Shown piece after piece: positions 25,170 through 38,400 of a stretch of 64,000 nt of DNA; position 1 is the stretch's first letter; each line of letters begins with the position of its first letter. Source of the stretch: Paraescarpia echinospica (taxonomy: Eukaryota > Annelida > Polychaeta > Sabellida > Siboglinidae). The DNA is taken from NCBI GenBank assembly GCA_020002185.1, contig CM034532.1, forward strand, positions 51,940,702 to 52,004,701, given 5' to 3'. A model generated the notes under the pieces. It searched no databases and had not been told where the DNA came from. It worked only from the letters and a program-made list of their open reading frames with translations. The translations under genes and the position numbers were made by a program.

Positions 25170-25450
25170 CTGAGCTAACAACCGTGTGTGATTGTGCAGT
25201 TGTCAATAATCATTAGCTATGATGCTTCTTTACCAGAAACTAGTTTTGAGCAAGGATTTATGGCTTCAATGACTGTTGTGAGATAAGAATTTAGGTTTGT
25301 GCATCTTTCAAGGTGCCTTGAAAAATGCTCAAACCTAAACAAGTCATTAAATTTAGATACCCTTGCCAAAAACCACACTATCTGGCAAAGCAGCATCCTA
25401 GGTAAACATTCTTGACAACTGCACGATCACACATACAGTAGTTAGGTCTA
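25170..25450. repeat. Imperfect palindrome with arms of about 130 bp
   Basis: The left arm GTGTGTGATTGTGCAGTTG and TTTAGGTTTGTGCATCTTTC is matched by the reverse complement of the right arm (GTGTGATCGTGCAGTTGTCAA and TTTAGGTTTGAGCATTTTTC). The centre is near 25318. It lies between the predicted 3' ends of the convergent TMEM38 and thioredoxin genes. A foldback MITE is the simplest explanation. Confidence 0.8.
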
Positions 25451-25494
25451 ATAATAAAATATGTGACAAATAGAGAAGTTACATTCAAATAGGT

Positions 25495-25500
25495 TTTATT
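25495..25500 (-). promoter_or_regulatory. Candidate thioredoxin poly(A) signal
   Basis: AATAAA on the - strand (TTTATT on +). It would give a 3' UTR of about 0.9 kb after the thioredoxin stop codon, with no recognisable repeat in it. Confidence 0.6.
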
Positions 25501-26410
25501 GCATTGACAAGACTACAAGTTGTAAAATGTAAGGCTGTCATTTAAATTGTTCCCTATATGGCATTAGAAGTGCACACTCATTTCATAGTATCAAATAGGT
25601 AATGTCCGAAACAAGACCCATCTTATAACAAACATACGAAGGTAAGAAGAAAACATTAATTTAAAACAAAACGAAAAACTTACGAAAAAGCTGCCACAGC
25701 ACACATTAACATCTGCTGTATAACATCTAAATCAAGACCACAGTTAAAAGTACATGCAATTTAGTACTCCTTTTTACATGCAATTTTTTGAAACGCCTAT
25801 TACCCAAACAGAAAGTACACATTTTCACGCAATAATCAATCATTAATGGTGCAGTTCAGCAATAAAGATTGTCAGACTTTACAATTGCTGTCATCGTTCA
25901 CATTACTACCCATTCTGTGATTTGTTAAAAAAGAACACTTAAATGTAAAAAGATCTACACATGTATCATGTCGGCCACATGAAGGAAAAACCATTAATTC
26001 ACAAAAAGCATTTTCTCTAGGTCACATCCCATATTAACAAAAACATGTCGGTGCTATGTTTGTTTACCTAACAGTGAGTTTGACACTGGGATATGGCCAT
26101 AGACCCACAGGAGGGACAAGACAACGCAACCACAGTAAATGCTAATCCGTGCACTCCATCAGTGACAGCACACATTGTGACTAGTGAACAGCGAAAGCTG
26201 ATTGCATGAGAGCTTTCCAATGTGTCAAACCATACTGCAGCTACAACATGTTGTTGTGCAAAGTGAGACCCAAGTGAGACTGGAATGTGACACATGCTAC
26301 AAGTGAGAGATGATGTGACCGCACATGTATGCACTCTGTATGTCGGTGATGCTGACACCACCATGTCACTGACAGCGCCATGTCACTGACACACCTGACA
26401 GTCTGTCTCT

Positions 26411-26479
26411 CTATGCATCATTGTACTTCTTGAACATCTCCTGCAGCTTTGGTTTGCTTGCACCCTGAAGTTTGTCCAC
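26411..26479 (-). CDS. TXN: Thioredoxin exon 5 (terminal)
   Basis: The acceptor is CTCTTGCAG. The exon encodes [19 protein letters not shown] then NDA and TAG. It corresponds to the last strand and C-terminal helix of the thioredoxin fold. Confidence 0.95.
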   Translation of the reverse strand: MDKLQGASKPKLQEMFKKYNDA

Positions 26480-29400
26480 CTGCAAGAGGGAGCCACCAGT
26501 TACGAGTTAGGTATAGCCACTCGACAACATTCACATTTGATCAAATACAATTCCAAGTATATTAAGTCAAGTACAAGTACTTTGAAAGATAAATTATAAC
26601 ATACAAGTACTTAAAAACTTTATCAAATACAATTCCAAGTACAACTCGGTCGTATTGATCAACAATAACATTCCAGCTGTCAAGTATTAACTATTTAGAA
26701 AATATGTAATATTCATTGTATATATTACAACCAGGATGGGCATTCAATGTCATATATCGGTATCGCAAAGACAAAACAGGAGAAAAATAGATGAGTTTTT
26801 ATTGTAAATGCAGTGTACTCAAATTATTTATTTGAAATGTACTTGATCAATAGTTTTGCAAGAACAATTGACCAGGCACAAGTACAGTACTTGTCATATC
26901 GAACTGTTTCTTTGGATGCTCTTGTATACAGCACAGCCAGAGTAAAACAAGTCTACTATTAACACATTAGTAGTTTGCATTACTAAATCCAAGCAATTAT
27001 TCACCAGCTGGTCAAGTGTTGATGAATTATAGATACTACATGGAAGCAATCTGTTCACTAAATATCTCCTTCATGGATTACCCTAGGATTTAACAGCAAC
27101 GTGTGTGTGCCCATTGTTTTGACTGAGTTTTAACATCAAAGCAAGCAAGGCATGTGATATTATTGTTGGATTTGATAAATCCTTGTTTCAATACTATCAA
27201 AATCAGCCCTCATTTTAATGACGTCTACGTAAATAACCATTCCATGAGCATATAAAGTGGCTGACAATAATTACAAAACCACTTACGACTTTGTTGTTCT
27301 TGATAACAATGAACGTTGGCATGGCCTCGATCTCATACTTGGCAGCTACATCCTGCAACATCAACCAATCACTGATACAATCACATCAACCAATCACTGA
27401 CACAATCACATCAACCAATCACAAATACAACTCGCCCATGAGAGACAACACAAGTTGTTTGACTCGCCCATGGCAGGCAACATGAATAGTGTGAGTTGCC
27501 ATAAGAGGCAGCACACAAACTCTGACTTGCCCCTTCCCCAGACAGGTCTTATTTTATAAGAAAGAAAGCCACCAGAGCAGAATGACACACGCTGCCACTT
27601 ACAACATTCTTACACAGCCACCTATTCATTACATTTTTTATAACATTTCCAGTCTATTTGATGGATTGCCACTTTTGTTTTATAAGTGCTACCTAACATC
27701 ACACTTTTGACAGGTTCCCAGGCAGTGGGCCAACACAAGGTAATTAACTGATGTGTGTGCTGACAAACTGAAAGTCCAGAATGACAATACTCTTGTCATG
27801 ATTCATACGAAGTCAACTAGTTTTCTTGCTTCTGGAAAAAACTGGCATATCACGACTCGTAATGTGGTCCAACTTCCAACAGGGTGGACTGTCGTTGACA
27901 ATTGAAACACTGTTTTCAACACACTAGCTAATGAGATACTTGATGGATGACAGTATCTTCTGCACAACCAAAGAAAAAACCTGGATAATTATATAGCTTA
28001 CAAATACGACTACATATAAAAACAGAAATGTCCTATTGTTACATGATGTACTATACAGTCACTTGCAAAAATTTAAGACCAGGCAGGATTTTTAAGCATT
28101 TTACAGTATGGCATCAGATAATATAAAAATATCCTATTTGGGCCTTGAAGCAATGCGCCTAGTCAGTACTTCCAGGTCATTTGTTTGCTGCTGTCAGTAT
28201 CGATTAGGTTTTTCAGTTTTGTCTTCATCCCTGAAATGGGAAAAAATCGTCTTTGATAGAGGTTCTAAGGACACAAATAGTGACTCTACATGGAGAAGGA
28301 TATACGGAAAGAGACATTAGTGCTAAATTACGTTATTCCAAGACAGCCGTGCACAACGCCATCGTCAAATTCAATACTGATGGCACTTTTCGTGACAGTA
28401 AAAGGAGTGGTCGTCCACGGAAAACTACGCTCAGGGATGACCACACAATGAGACGCATCGTGATGCGCTCGTCAATGAGCTCATGCAAGGAAATTCGGGC
28501 TGCTTTACGCTTAAAAGGTACGGAAATAAGTCTCGGTACTGTCTTGAGACGTCTCAGCAAGGAATTTGGGCTCAAGTCCCGCAAGCCGGCCCGGAAGCCA
28601 CGCCTGACACCTGTGATGAAAAAAAGAGACTGGACTTTGCCAGACGACATCGCCACTGGACTCTCGCGCAGTGGATGAAAGTGTTGTTCTCAGATGAATT
28701 GACCATGCAACAGTTTATACCTCGCAAGAGGCAGGTTAGGCGGCCAGTAGGTAAGTGATTTGATGAGAAATATATAGCAGCCACAATGAAACACCCGCCA
28801 AGTCAGATGATTTGGGGTGCCATGTCATGTTTTGGCCCTTCTGGTCTGTATTTTATTCCACCTAACACCACTATGAATGGACCTAGGTACGTGGAGTTGC
28901 TGAAGGAGAAGCTGAAACTGCATATGGACATCCAAGGTAGCCACTGATTTCCTCAAGAAGAACAAACTCTCCGTGCTGGAATGGCCTGGGAACAGCCCAG
29001 ATCTAAATCCCATTGAGAACCTGTGGACTATAATGAAGGATAAGGTGGCAGACAAACAACCAACAAACGCTCAAAACTTGAAACAAGCTATCAAGGATGT
29101 TTGGGTCACCGAAATCACCCAGGAGTACTGCGAATCTCTGGTTTCTAGCATGCCACGTCGCATCCAGGTGGTCATTGACAGCAAAGGAGGCCACACTAAA
29201 TACTAAAAAGTAGAGACACTGACACTTTTTGACGACATAAAGTTTCATATTATGTTGTACTATGTTTATTTGGCGAAATAAACTGTTATAATGCTATGTG
29301 AAGGCCAAAAAATCATAGTTTTGTCAAATTTCTTCAAAAAATCGTGCCTGGTCTTAACCTTTTGCAAATGACTGTACAACAATACGTGGCTACATTGCTG

Positions 29401-32400
29401 ATAATTTGGACAATTGACAAGTTTATTGAAGGCCACAGTTAATTTACTTTATCTGGCGAGTGGGATGGGTCACCTGGTACAGTGGTTAGCACCCACTGTA
29501 CTGTAACAGTTGTTGTCAAACTTGTCATGGAACCGACAAATTTAAGCAACTTAGAAATGTTGACGAGAAATGTCACCAGATGGTGACTACCAGCTGTGCA
29601 CTGTAGACATTTACAACAGCATGAACCCTTGGAGGGTACAACAGCCACATTATTGGTCACTCTGAGTGAGATGACCAGTGTCAAATGGGAGTAACAGTCA
29701 TGTTCTCATCCGTACAACAGTCCCACTGACAACTGCTATTGACCATTAACCCACTAAGTTGTTGTGCCAACGTGAAGGTGTTTGTTATCCACAACTAATC
29801 ATGGCTCAAAATTCCTGCATGTCCATTAGACTGCTATAAGTGAATCAGCCACTGGACAAGTGAATTTGCTCCTATTGGTCTGCGGGACAACCGAGCCATT
29901 TCCAGTGCAGACAACTAAAAAATAACTAATTTGTTTTTCGTTCTGTGAAACATTTGTTGTGGCCGATGCCAGCAGATCGGGTAGTAAGTAATGCGGTTTT
30001 CCTTCATGAAATTGGATTTTATTGACCAGCTAAATGGGACGTGACAGAAATTCAACTTGTGTGTGGTCAACTTCTGAAAATACCTGTACCAACTAACCTA
30101 TTTGGTGATGATGAAGATGGCAAAAACGTCAACATTTTTAAATGAACAATGTCACAGATCAGACCATAAATGTACTGAATTTACTGATATAATATTATGG
30201 TCTCAGATGCATCACCTCAGCAAATCTAGTCAAGCATATTTTATCTGAATTTGTTAATGAATAATCATTTGGATCTCAATCAAATGTTTTAATTGATAAA
30301 GAAATAACAGCCAACATATAGAATTTGACACTTGTGTATGTTTATATCATGCCAACATTATTTAAGGTTTCAGTCAAAGCTGAAGCAGATCTGCAAACCT
30401 GGCTATGCACAAGTAGGTGTTGAAGGTTAAGTTTCCACTGTACTATACCTGCAGACAAGTCAATTCTTGATTCTACTTGTACATCGGACAAGTTTTGGTG
30501 AATTTTGAGCTCTGCTAATTATCTTTATTTCTCATAACCACAACTGCCCTGTCATCCATCCTCTCATTTAGACACTGCATGGACTCACTGGACTGTACCC
30601 AGGCCTGTCATCTAGGTACAAGTTTATAACCTCTTTTACTTCTTCAAATGTGAATTTAATGGTCATGCTTGTAAACTGCAACAATGGTGTTGCCACGAAC
30701 ACTGTAAACATCTACCCTTGTGTTTACCCGAGGTCTTCCTGTATAGGAATATTCCCGTGGCTTCTATTAATCAATTTGCACGAGTATTTATCCGTCACAA
30801 GACTAGATTTCTGATTAAACTGGCTGTCAATAATAACCAGTCCAGTGTACTATGTGGCTGGTAAAATGCATTTCTTATATACTGAATAGTAATTTAATAC
30901 ACAATTTGTCTCAGCAAACTGAATAAAAAATTATTATTGGGCAATTCCATGAAAACTGGCATTTGGAAGCAAATTTTGTTTAATGCAAATATCATAATTT
31001 TTTTTATACCACATTAAAGGGTAATATGTCTTCTTCCTTGCACATCAAAAAGTATATAATTATTTCTACTCTGGTTAATTTTACAGCAGTTTGGAGCCAA
31101 GGAGTTACAAGGAGTTAATTAGTAAACGTAATGTGACTAAACAGGCATGTATTCATAAGATGAATAGAGCACTGATAAACAGATGATTCACCCTTTTATA
31201 TGCTTAAAATGGATAATGTATATATCCCCTTACATGATATCATATAATTTATAAAATTAATTGATTGGAAATTGCATAATTATTGTAATTCTATAACGAC
31301 CCCTTGTCACTCCGTAACAAATAATTCAGTTTTTTTTACATTTTCTATACAAAAAAATAAGTTAAAGGTAACAAAACTCCTACCATATAATAAATACTTA
31401 TATTTAACAAGTACATGTCATTTACTATTTAAATAATTAAGAACTATTTTATAAAAGTTAATTACAAAGTTGTCACTCCGTAACTCCACGACGTCACTCC
31501 GTAACAACATCAACACCAAAACGGTGCCATTTAAGAGTTGTATCTAGCTTTTGTTTTGCATTTTAGTAATTCCAGTATTCACCAGGTGGAACTACAATGT
31601 ATGCATATTTCCCACAATTCTTATATACTTCCTTTCTGTATCAATTCCAAGTCTAGATACTATGATATCCTATTGGCAAACTGCTACAATCTGACAGCAT
31701 CGTGATCATCACCAGGCGAACATTTTTTAGTATACTACATTATCATCAGGACCAGCACAGAGAAGGCGAAGATCCAGAAGAAATACCTAATGATGACGGT
31801 TAATAAAGCTCACAGCCTCTTCTGCGATGCAAAGCCAGGTATAAAAAATTGCCAGATCTAAGTTTGCTCACCTTCGACCAAAACATGTATGCCTCAATAC
31901 AAAATTCCCCCACAACGTATAAAAAGAAGAGCTGTTAATGGGTGTAACATTGTGGTTCAGGTTGATTTCAGAGAGAACTACATGGCCATCGATCAAGACG
32001 AGATCCATAGTGCTCACCGGAATCATTTAAAAGTCATGCTATTCACAGTCTGCACTTAGATAGACACAGACATCACTGAATCCTCTGTCATCGTAAGTGA
32101 TGATATGGTACATGGGAAGTTGGCTGTCAGTTGTTTTCTCTGGGCAAAATCATCGAAAATCTAAAAGCAAAGCATTCAACAATTGAGAAGATCGACTTTT
32201 TCTCTTCTACAAATGTCTCCATCACTTGGAACTTTTGTCCACGTCGCATGGGAAAGGAGCAGTTGACGGAATTGGAGGTGATGTGACGCGGTGTGTCTGG
32301 CTGGTAAACCTAACCGGGGATCGAGCATCAGATGCAGAATCTTTTGCCAGAATAGCAGCCAAACACTGCAAGAAAACTGAGGTTCAGTTGGTTCTGGCCA

Positions 32401-35400
32401 GCGAGATAATGGAAGGCTGCACTGGAGAATCGATGGTTGTGGATACAGTCACTTCCAAGGACACACGTGATGCACTGCATTGTCCCTATCAGCCGCTATG
32501 TTGTGAGGTGTGCAACATGTTCATCTGCTCAACATTTCGACACCATCAGCCTTCATGCAGACACTGATGTTGCTTTTGACCTAGTCAAACAACCAGCCAT
32601 CAAGCAGGACACTGCACACATTGGTGACTGTATCGTCACGGAGAGAAAAACATGAAGCGTTTTGTTGCTCAGGTTGTCGACTCGAGCGATGCCTGTTTGG
32701 AACTGTCATTCCTACGAAAGGCAGACCTGGACCAGTCTGGGAAAGCGTATGTTTCGTATTAACTTGGATGAAGTTGTACAAGTCCTTCCTCCACCAACTT
32801 GTGATAATCGCAATCACTACCTCTTTGGTGACAAAGTCCGAGCCAACAATAACTACTGTGCATGTGGTTTAACATCCTTGATTTGAACATGCTCTTAAAT
32901 ATACATGTACTATGTTGTGTTTAAGTGGTTTTTAATTAGTCAGCTGAACAATGACATCAAGTTTTAAGAGTGACACTGACATAACAAGAGTGTCTGAGTA
33001 ATTGGAATTATAATCATGATGGACAATAGTAATGAAGAATCCGACTCGTCACTCCGTAACGTCACTCCGTGACGACAACAGCCTTGTTAATTAGTTAAGT
33101 AATTACAACTACAATTACCTTTTAAAGTTTTAGAACAGCATGTTGCAAGCCCACATATGTAATGTATTTAATAACATATAAACCTTTACACAGGACATGG
33201 TAAGAGCTGAATTTGAAGTTTGTGTAACCATGAGCCGATTATGTGCAAAAGACAGCGTCACTCCGTAACGTGTCACTAATTACTTAATTACTGTTGAAGT
33301 TATCAGTGATTTTAAATATTTTCATATGTTGTCTGAGGCTAACCTTTTAGCCAACAGTATATGATGTTCAACTGACATATATGTTGCATATTAAAATATG
33401 TATTTAAAAAGAAATGTAATATTTGTAGTGAAATGTCACTCCGTAACATCATGGAATTGCCCTATTACAACAACGTTTTTGCATATTCATAATTCAATAT
33501 AGGATCTTTCTGTAGCTAAGCAGTACCTTGTTCGTGTTATCACACCTACAACCGTACTACTTACTTCAGCATCGTCAACATCCACCTTCAGAGTGACGAC
33601 ATTCGTGTACTTGAGTGACAACGACTGTGAACAAACAAATGCAAGCATGGTAACCATGGTTACAACATATCACACATTCGCAGGCATTCAGGAAAGCTGA
33701 AAAACTGTAGTTTCGATTAAATTTATAAATTTGCAGAACTAGAATCTGGCAAAAATTAAGGTAGTAAAAGGATTTTTATCAATTTGGATGGCACCATTAA
33801 AAAAGGCACCACCAATTTGCCCATGATTAATGTTTAATTTGTGAAGCACAATGCTCAGTTGCCACTGGTTCTCACTTCATACAGGGGGAGCAGGCTTAAC
33901 CTTGATGGCAAGCTAACAGAAGGCTTAAAGGGAGGCAGTCTGTTCTTCTATCTGGAATTAGCCATCATATAATTTCTAACAGGAAGTCTGCCGTGTTGAA
34001 CACGGGAAAACGAGGAACCGTTGAACATCAAAGGGTATTGTGACTAACTCGACCCACCTCGTCAACATTGGCAATAACGTTTGTTTTGAAAGTGGATGTT
34101 TTTTTTCAATTTGAACACGCTACTGCAACTTTCAAATTGTTACGGGCTTACTAAACAACATATTTATTAGTTGTAGTTGTTTCCAGCACTCTGCAACAAT
34201 CTATTAACTGACTAGTCTGTATATATTGTGGTCACAATGTTATGGTCTTATAAGGTCTCATTCAACTCAGCCTTTTGTCAGAACATTATCCCCAGGCCAA
34301 CCTTTCTATGCTGGCACTGAAAGTGGTCACTGCCAGGGTGCATGTTGTTATGTTGCGGTGGTGCTTTGATTAGAACTGTACATGGCATAGAAAGTGTTAT
34401 AAGTATTTATTGAGTTAATACAAACAGAATAACTCGCTGCGCGCCATCGTGACACGTACTTGACCCCGTGACCCCGATGCCCAGTGTCGCTGTCGGAGAA
34501 TGTCCCAATAATAAATACCAATATCGTGACATCCTCCCTCTTTTAACAATAGGAACGAAACAAAACAGAACTATACAACACAGGCGCTACTGCTGATAGT
34601 CTGCTAAATACGCCGGTGGCCTGCGAGCAGGTGTCTCTCTGCGCGTCGGAGATGGGGTGACACGTGCTGGCGTGACAGGCGTCAATTCGACATCTTCACG
34701 ACACGACGCGTCTTCATGAGTTGGCGAATCGTCCGGAGGTGCCGAGTCTTCCCAACTGGGCGACTCTTCCGGACATGACTCTTCACGGTGTGTAGAAGGC
34801 GCCGCGCGTGAACTATCAAGTAGCGACGCCGGCAGCCTTTCGTCGACGACCCGTAGAGCTCGCCGGTTGCGCCTGTACACGTGACCGTTGATCAGCACAG
34901 CATACGAACGATGGGACAGCTGCTTCGTGCATTCCCCAAGCGTCCATGTCTCGTCGCCAGGCAACTTCATCCGAATTGCACTGCCCAGTGCTATCGGCGC
35001 CAGGTAATGTGCCGATCGGTTGTATTGTGCACACTGCGCCTTTTTGTTTGCGGCTCTGTCGCGAGACACATTGACGGCGAGTTTAGGTTTCAGCATCCTG
35101 CGTTGGGTCGGTAGAAGTGTTCTGCAGCGGCGTCCGAATAACAGTTGTGCCGGAGACGCGCTGTAACCTTCACGGACGGTGTTCCGGAAACTCAACAGCG
35201 CCAACTGGATGTCGCCGCCATCATCGATTGCCTTTTTGACGAGGTTCTTCACGGTGCCCACGGCCCTCTCGACCTGACCATTACTCTGGGCATATCTCGG
35301 ACTGCTGGTTATATGCTCTATGTCCCATTTCTTCGCAAACTCCTGGAACTCGCCGCACGAGAACTGCGGGCCATTGTCCGACATAAGAAGCTCTGGTGAC

Positions 35401-38400
35401 CCATGACGCGCAAACTGGGATCTCATCGCGTCGATCACACACTTCGCGCGCGTACTTGACGTCAATCTCATCAGCTCGAAGAAGTTTGAATAGTAGTCAA
35501 CCAGGACTAAATAGTGTTGGCCATGCAGTTCAAACAAATCGGCGCCAACCTTAGCCCACGGCCGCCCAGGAACATCATGAGGCAGCATCGGCTCTTTGCA
35601 TTGATCTGGCCTGTGCGAGTTACAGACGCTGCATTGACTGACGTAATCGGCAATTTGCTGGTTCATCAACGGCCAGTAGACGGTGTCCTTCGCTATACGT
35701 ATGCAGCCCTGTATCCCTTGATGCGATCTGTGAATAGACGAGATGATGTCCTTGCGCAATCGAGCGGGAACCACTATCCTGGAGTCTTTGAACAACAGAC
35801 CATCCTGCACCGTCAGTTCGTGCCGCACACTGTAGTACGCTCGAAGATCCAGATCAGTGTCCGATTTCTGCAAAGGCCACCCGTCCACCGTCACCCGGAT
35901 CAGTTTCTGCAGGACACGGTCCTCACCGGTGGCTGCTTGCAGCTCTTTCAGTCGGCTTGGCGATACCGACAACCCTTTCGTCATGTCGATCTCTGCGATG
36001 TTGACGGCGTGGACACTCGGCTCGCCGGGAATGTACGCTCTGCTCAGTGTGTCGGCGATATGCATATCGATCCCACGTGTATACGTCACGTCCAAGGTGT
36101 ACCGCTGCAGACACAGCATCATGCGCTGTAGGCGTTTCGGTGCAGTTACGAGAGGCTTTCTGAAGATCGCTTCCAGAGGCTTGTGGTCACTCTGCACAGA
36201 CACATTCTCTCTCCCGTATATGTACTGGTCAAATCTCTCGCAGGCGAACACGATCGCGAGAAGCTCTTTTTCTATTTGGGCGTAGTTTCTCTCGGTCGCC
36301 GTCAGCGCCCGAGACGCATACACCACCGGAAGTCCATCTTGTAGCAAACCCGCCCCGAGACCGCTGTCTGATGCATCGCACTGGATACACACTGCCTTCG
36401 TCACATCGTAGTATTGCAGAACCGGCGTAGTTGTGAGGGCCCTCTTCATCTCATTGAACGCTTGCTCGTGGATATGTAGCCAACTCCATTCAATCTCCTT
36501 GTTCACGAGATGTCTGAGCGGCTCAAGTATCGCTGATAAATGTGGCACGAACTTCGCAAGGTAGTTGACAGTACCAAGTAGCCGCTGCACCGCCTTGACG
36601 TCTTCCGGAACCGGCATTCGCACGATGGCCTCGACCTTCGTAGGGTCCACCCGGAGACCTGATCGCGTCAGAATATGTCCGATATACGGGACTTCCGTCA
36701 ACTTCAACTTCATCTTGCCCGCGTTCAACCGTAAGTTTCGCTCTCTAGCCCGCTCCAAGAATGCTCGCAGGTTCTGGTCGTGGTCAGCCTCCGCTTGCTC
36801 ATCAATAGCACCGCAACCGACGATCAGGAAGTCATCGTGAATTACTTCAATGCCGGCCAGGCCTTCCACCAGTTGATTCATTGAGCGCTGCCAGATTTCC
36901 GGGGCTGAGTTTATGCCAAACGACATCCTCAACCACCGGTATCTGCCGAATGGCGTGTTGAAACAGGTTAGCATGCTGGACTTGTCATCTAGCGAAATCT
37001 GCCAAAACCCGTTTTTTGCGTCCATCACTGTGAAGAAGCTTGCCTGTTTCAATCGAGTGCTCACCTCCTCGATGGTTGGAATCGGGTAATGCTCGCGCCG
37101 AATGGCAGTGTTCAGGTCTTTGGGGTCTAGACACAGCCTAATTTTCCCATTGGGCTTCTGCACGACAACCATGCTAGACACCCAGTCGGTGGCTTCTGTT
37201 ACGGGTGCTATGATTGCATCGGCCACCAGCTCGTCGAGTTTCTCCCTCAGCTGTTCACGCAGTGGTACCGGTACACGTCTTGGAGCGTGCACTACAGGCC
37301 TCACAGACTCGTCAATCTGGATAGTGTACGTGTCCTTGAGCCTGCCTACGCCCTTGAAGACGTCTGAATACTCGGCTAGCACGTCGTTCGCTGTCAGCCC
37401 TGCGGTGGTCGCGCAGACACTGTAGACAGAGTCAAGAGAGTCGCAGTCATGTATCTTCAGAAGCCACATGCCCTCAGACGCTGCTAAGCTGAGAATTGGC
37501 GTATACTTTCCCTGGAGAATGTTGAACACAATTCGGTGTTTGACGCCTCGCCTAGTGACTAGTAGCTTGCATTGGCCGAGAGCGGTTTCACGTGCTCCTG
37601 TGTATGTTACAATGACGAGTTTAATTGGCCTCAGATTCGCCAGCGATCTGTCCCCTGTCGCCCTCACGTACTCATCGCGCGGCAGCACGCAACAATCAGC
37701 CCCACTGTCTATCTGGAACGGCACCGGCACGCCGTCGTCACCCAAGCCAAGTGTTATCATCGCCCGACGTCTAATGCCCACACTGTTCACTCTTAGTGTT
37801 CCAACACTGTACTCATCATCTGATGCTGACGTCTGCACTTGTCTTATGCTTTTATTGTGGCATTTGCTTTGAAAATGATTCTTTTTTCCACACTTCCGGC
37901 ACTCCTTGCCGTAGGCTGGGCAGCTTCTGGGACCGTGGTCATATGGAAAGTTCTTGCAAACCACCCTGCCTTCTCTATCTTTATGACCTTGATCGCGTCC
38001 GCGGAATCTGTTGGGCGCCTGCACGGTGCACACTGCCTGATCACCTGACATGGCGTGTGTCTGCACTACCATTGCTTCAGCAGCTTGCACCATTTCATAT
38101 GCTCGTTCAAGAGTCAGAGCATTCTCCCGCAGTAGGCGTTCGCGCACTTTCGCATCGCGCAAACCGTGTACGAATCTGTCCCGAATGATTTGGCTGGTCG
38201 TTATGCCACCGAAATCGCAGCTGTCTGCAGCATGGCGTAGCTCTGTCATGTATTGCGCACCGGACTCTCCAGCCTCTTGGTTTCGGCATTGAAATTTGTA
38301 CCTCTCAAATATGGTATTTTGTCGTGGGTTGCAGTGCCCTTCAAACTTCCGCAGGACGTCTTCCAAGTTGTCTTCACTTTCACCATCCGCGTATTGAAAG

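Noticed and set aside
32226..32567. 113-codon + frame as an intact gene
   Set aside because: It is only the 3' fragment of the decayed transposase-like gene; upstream parts are in another frame with stops.
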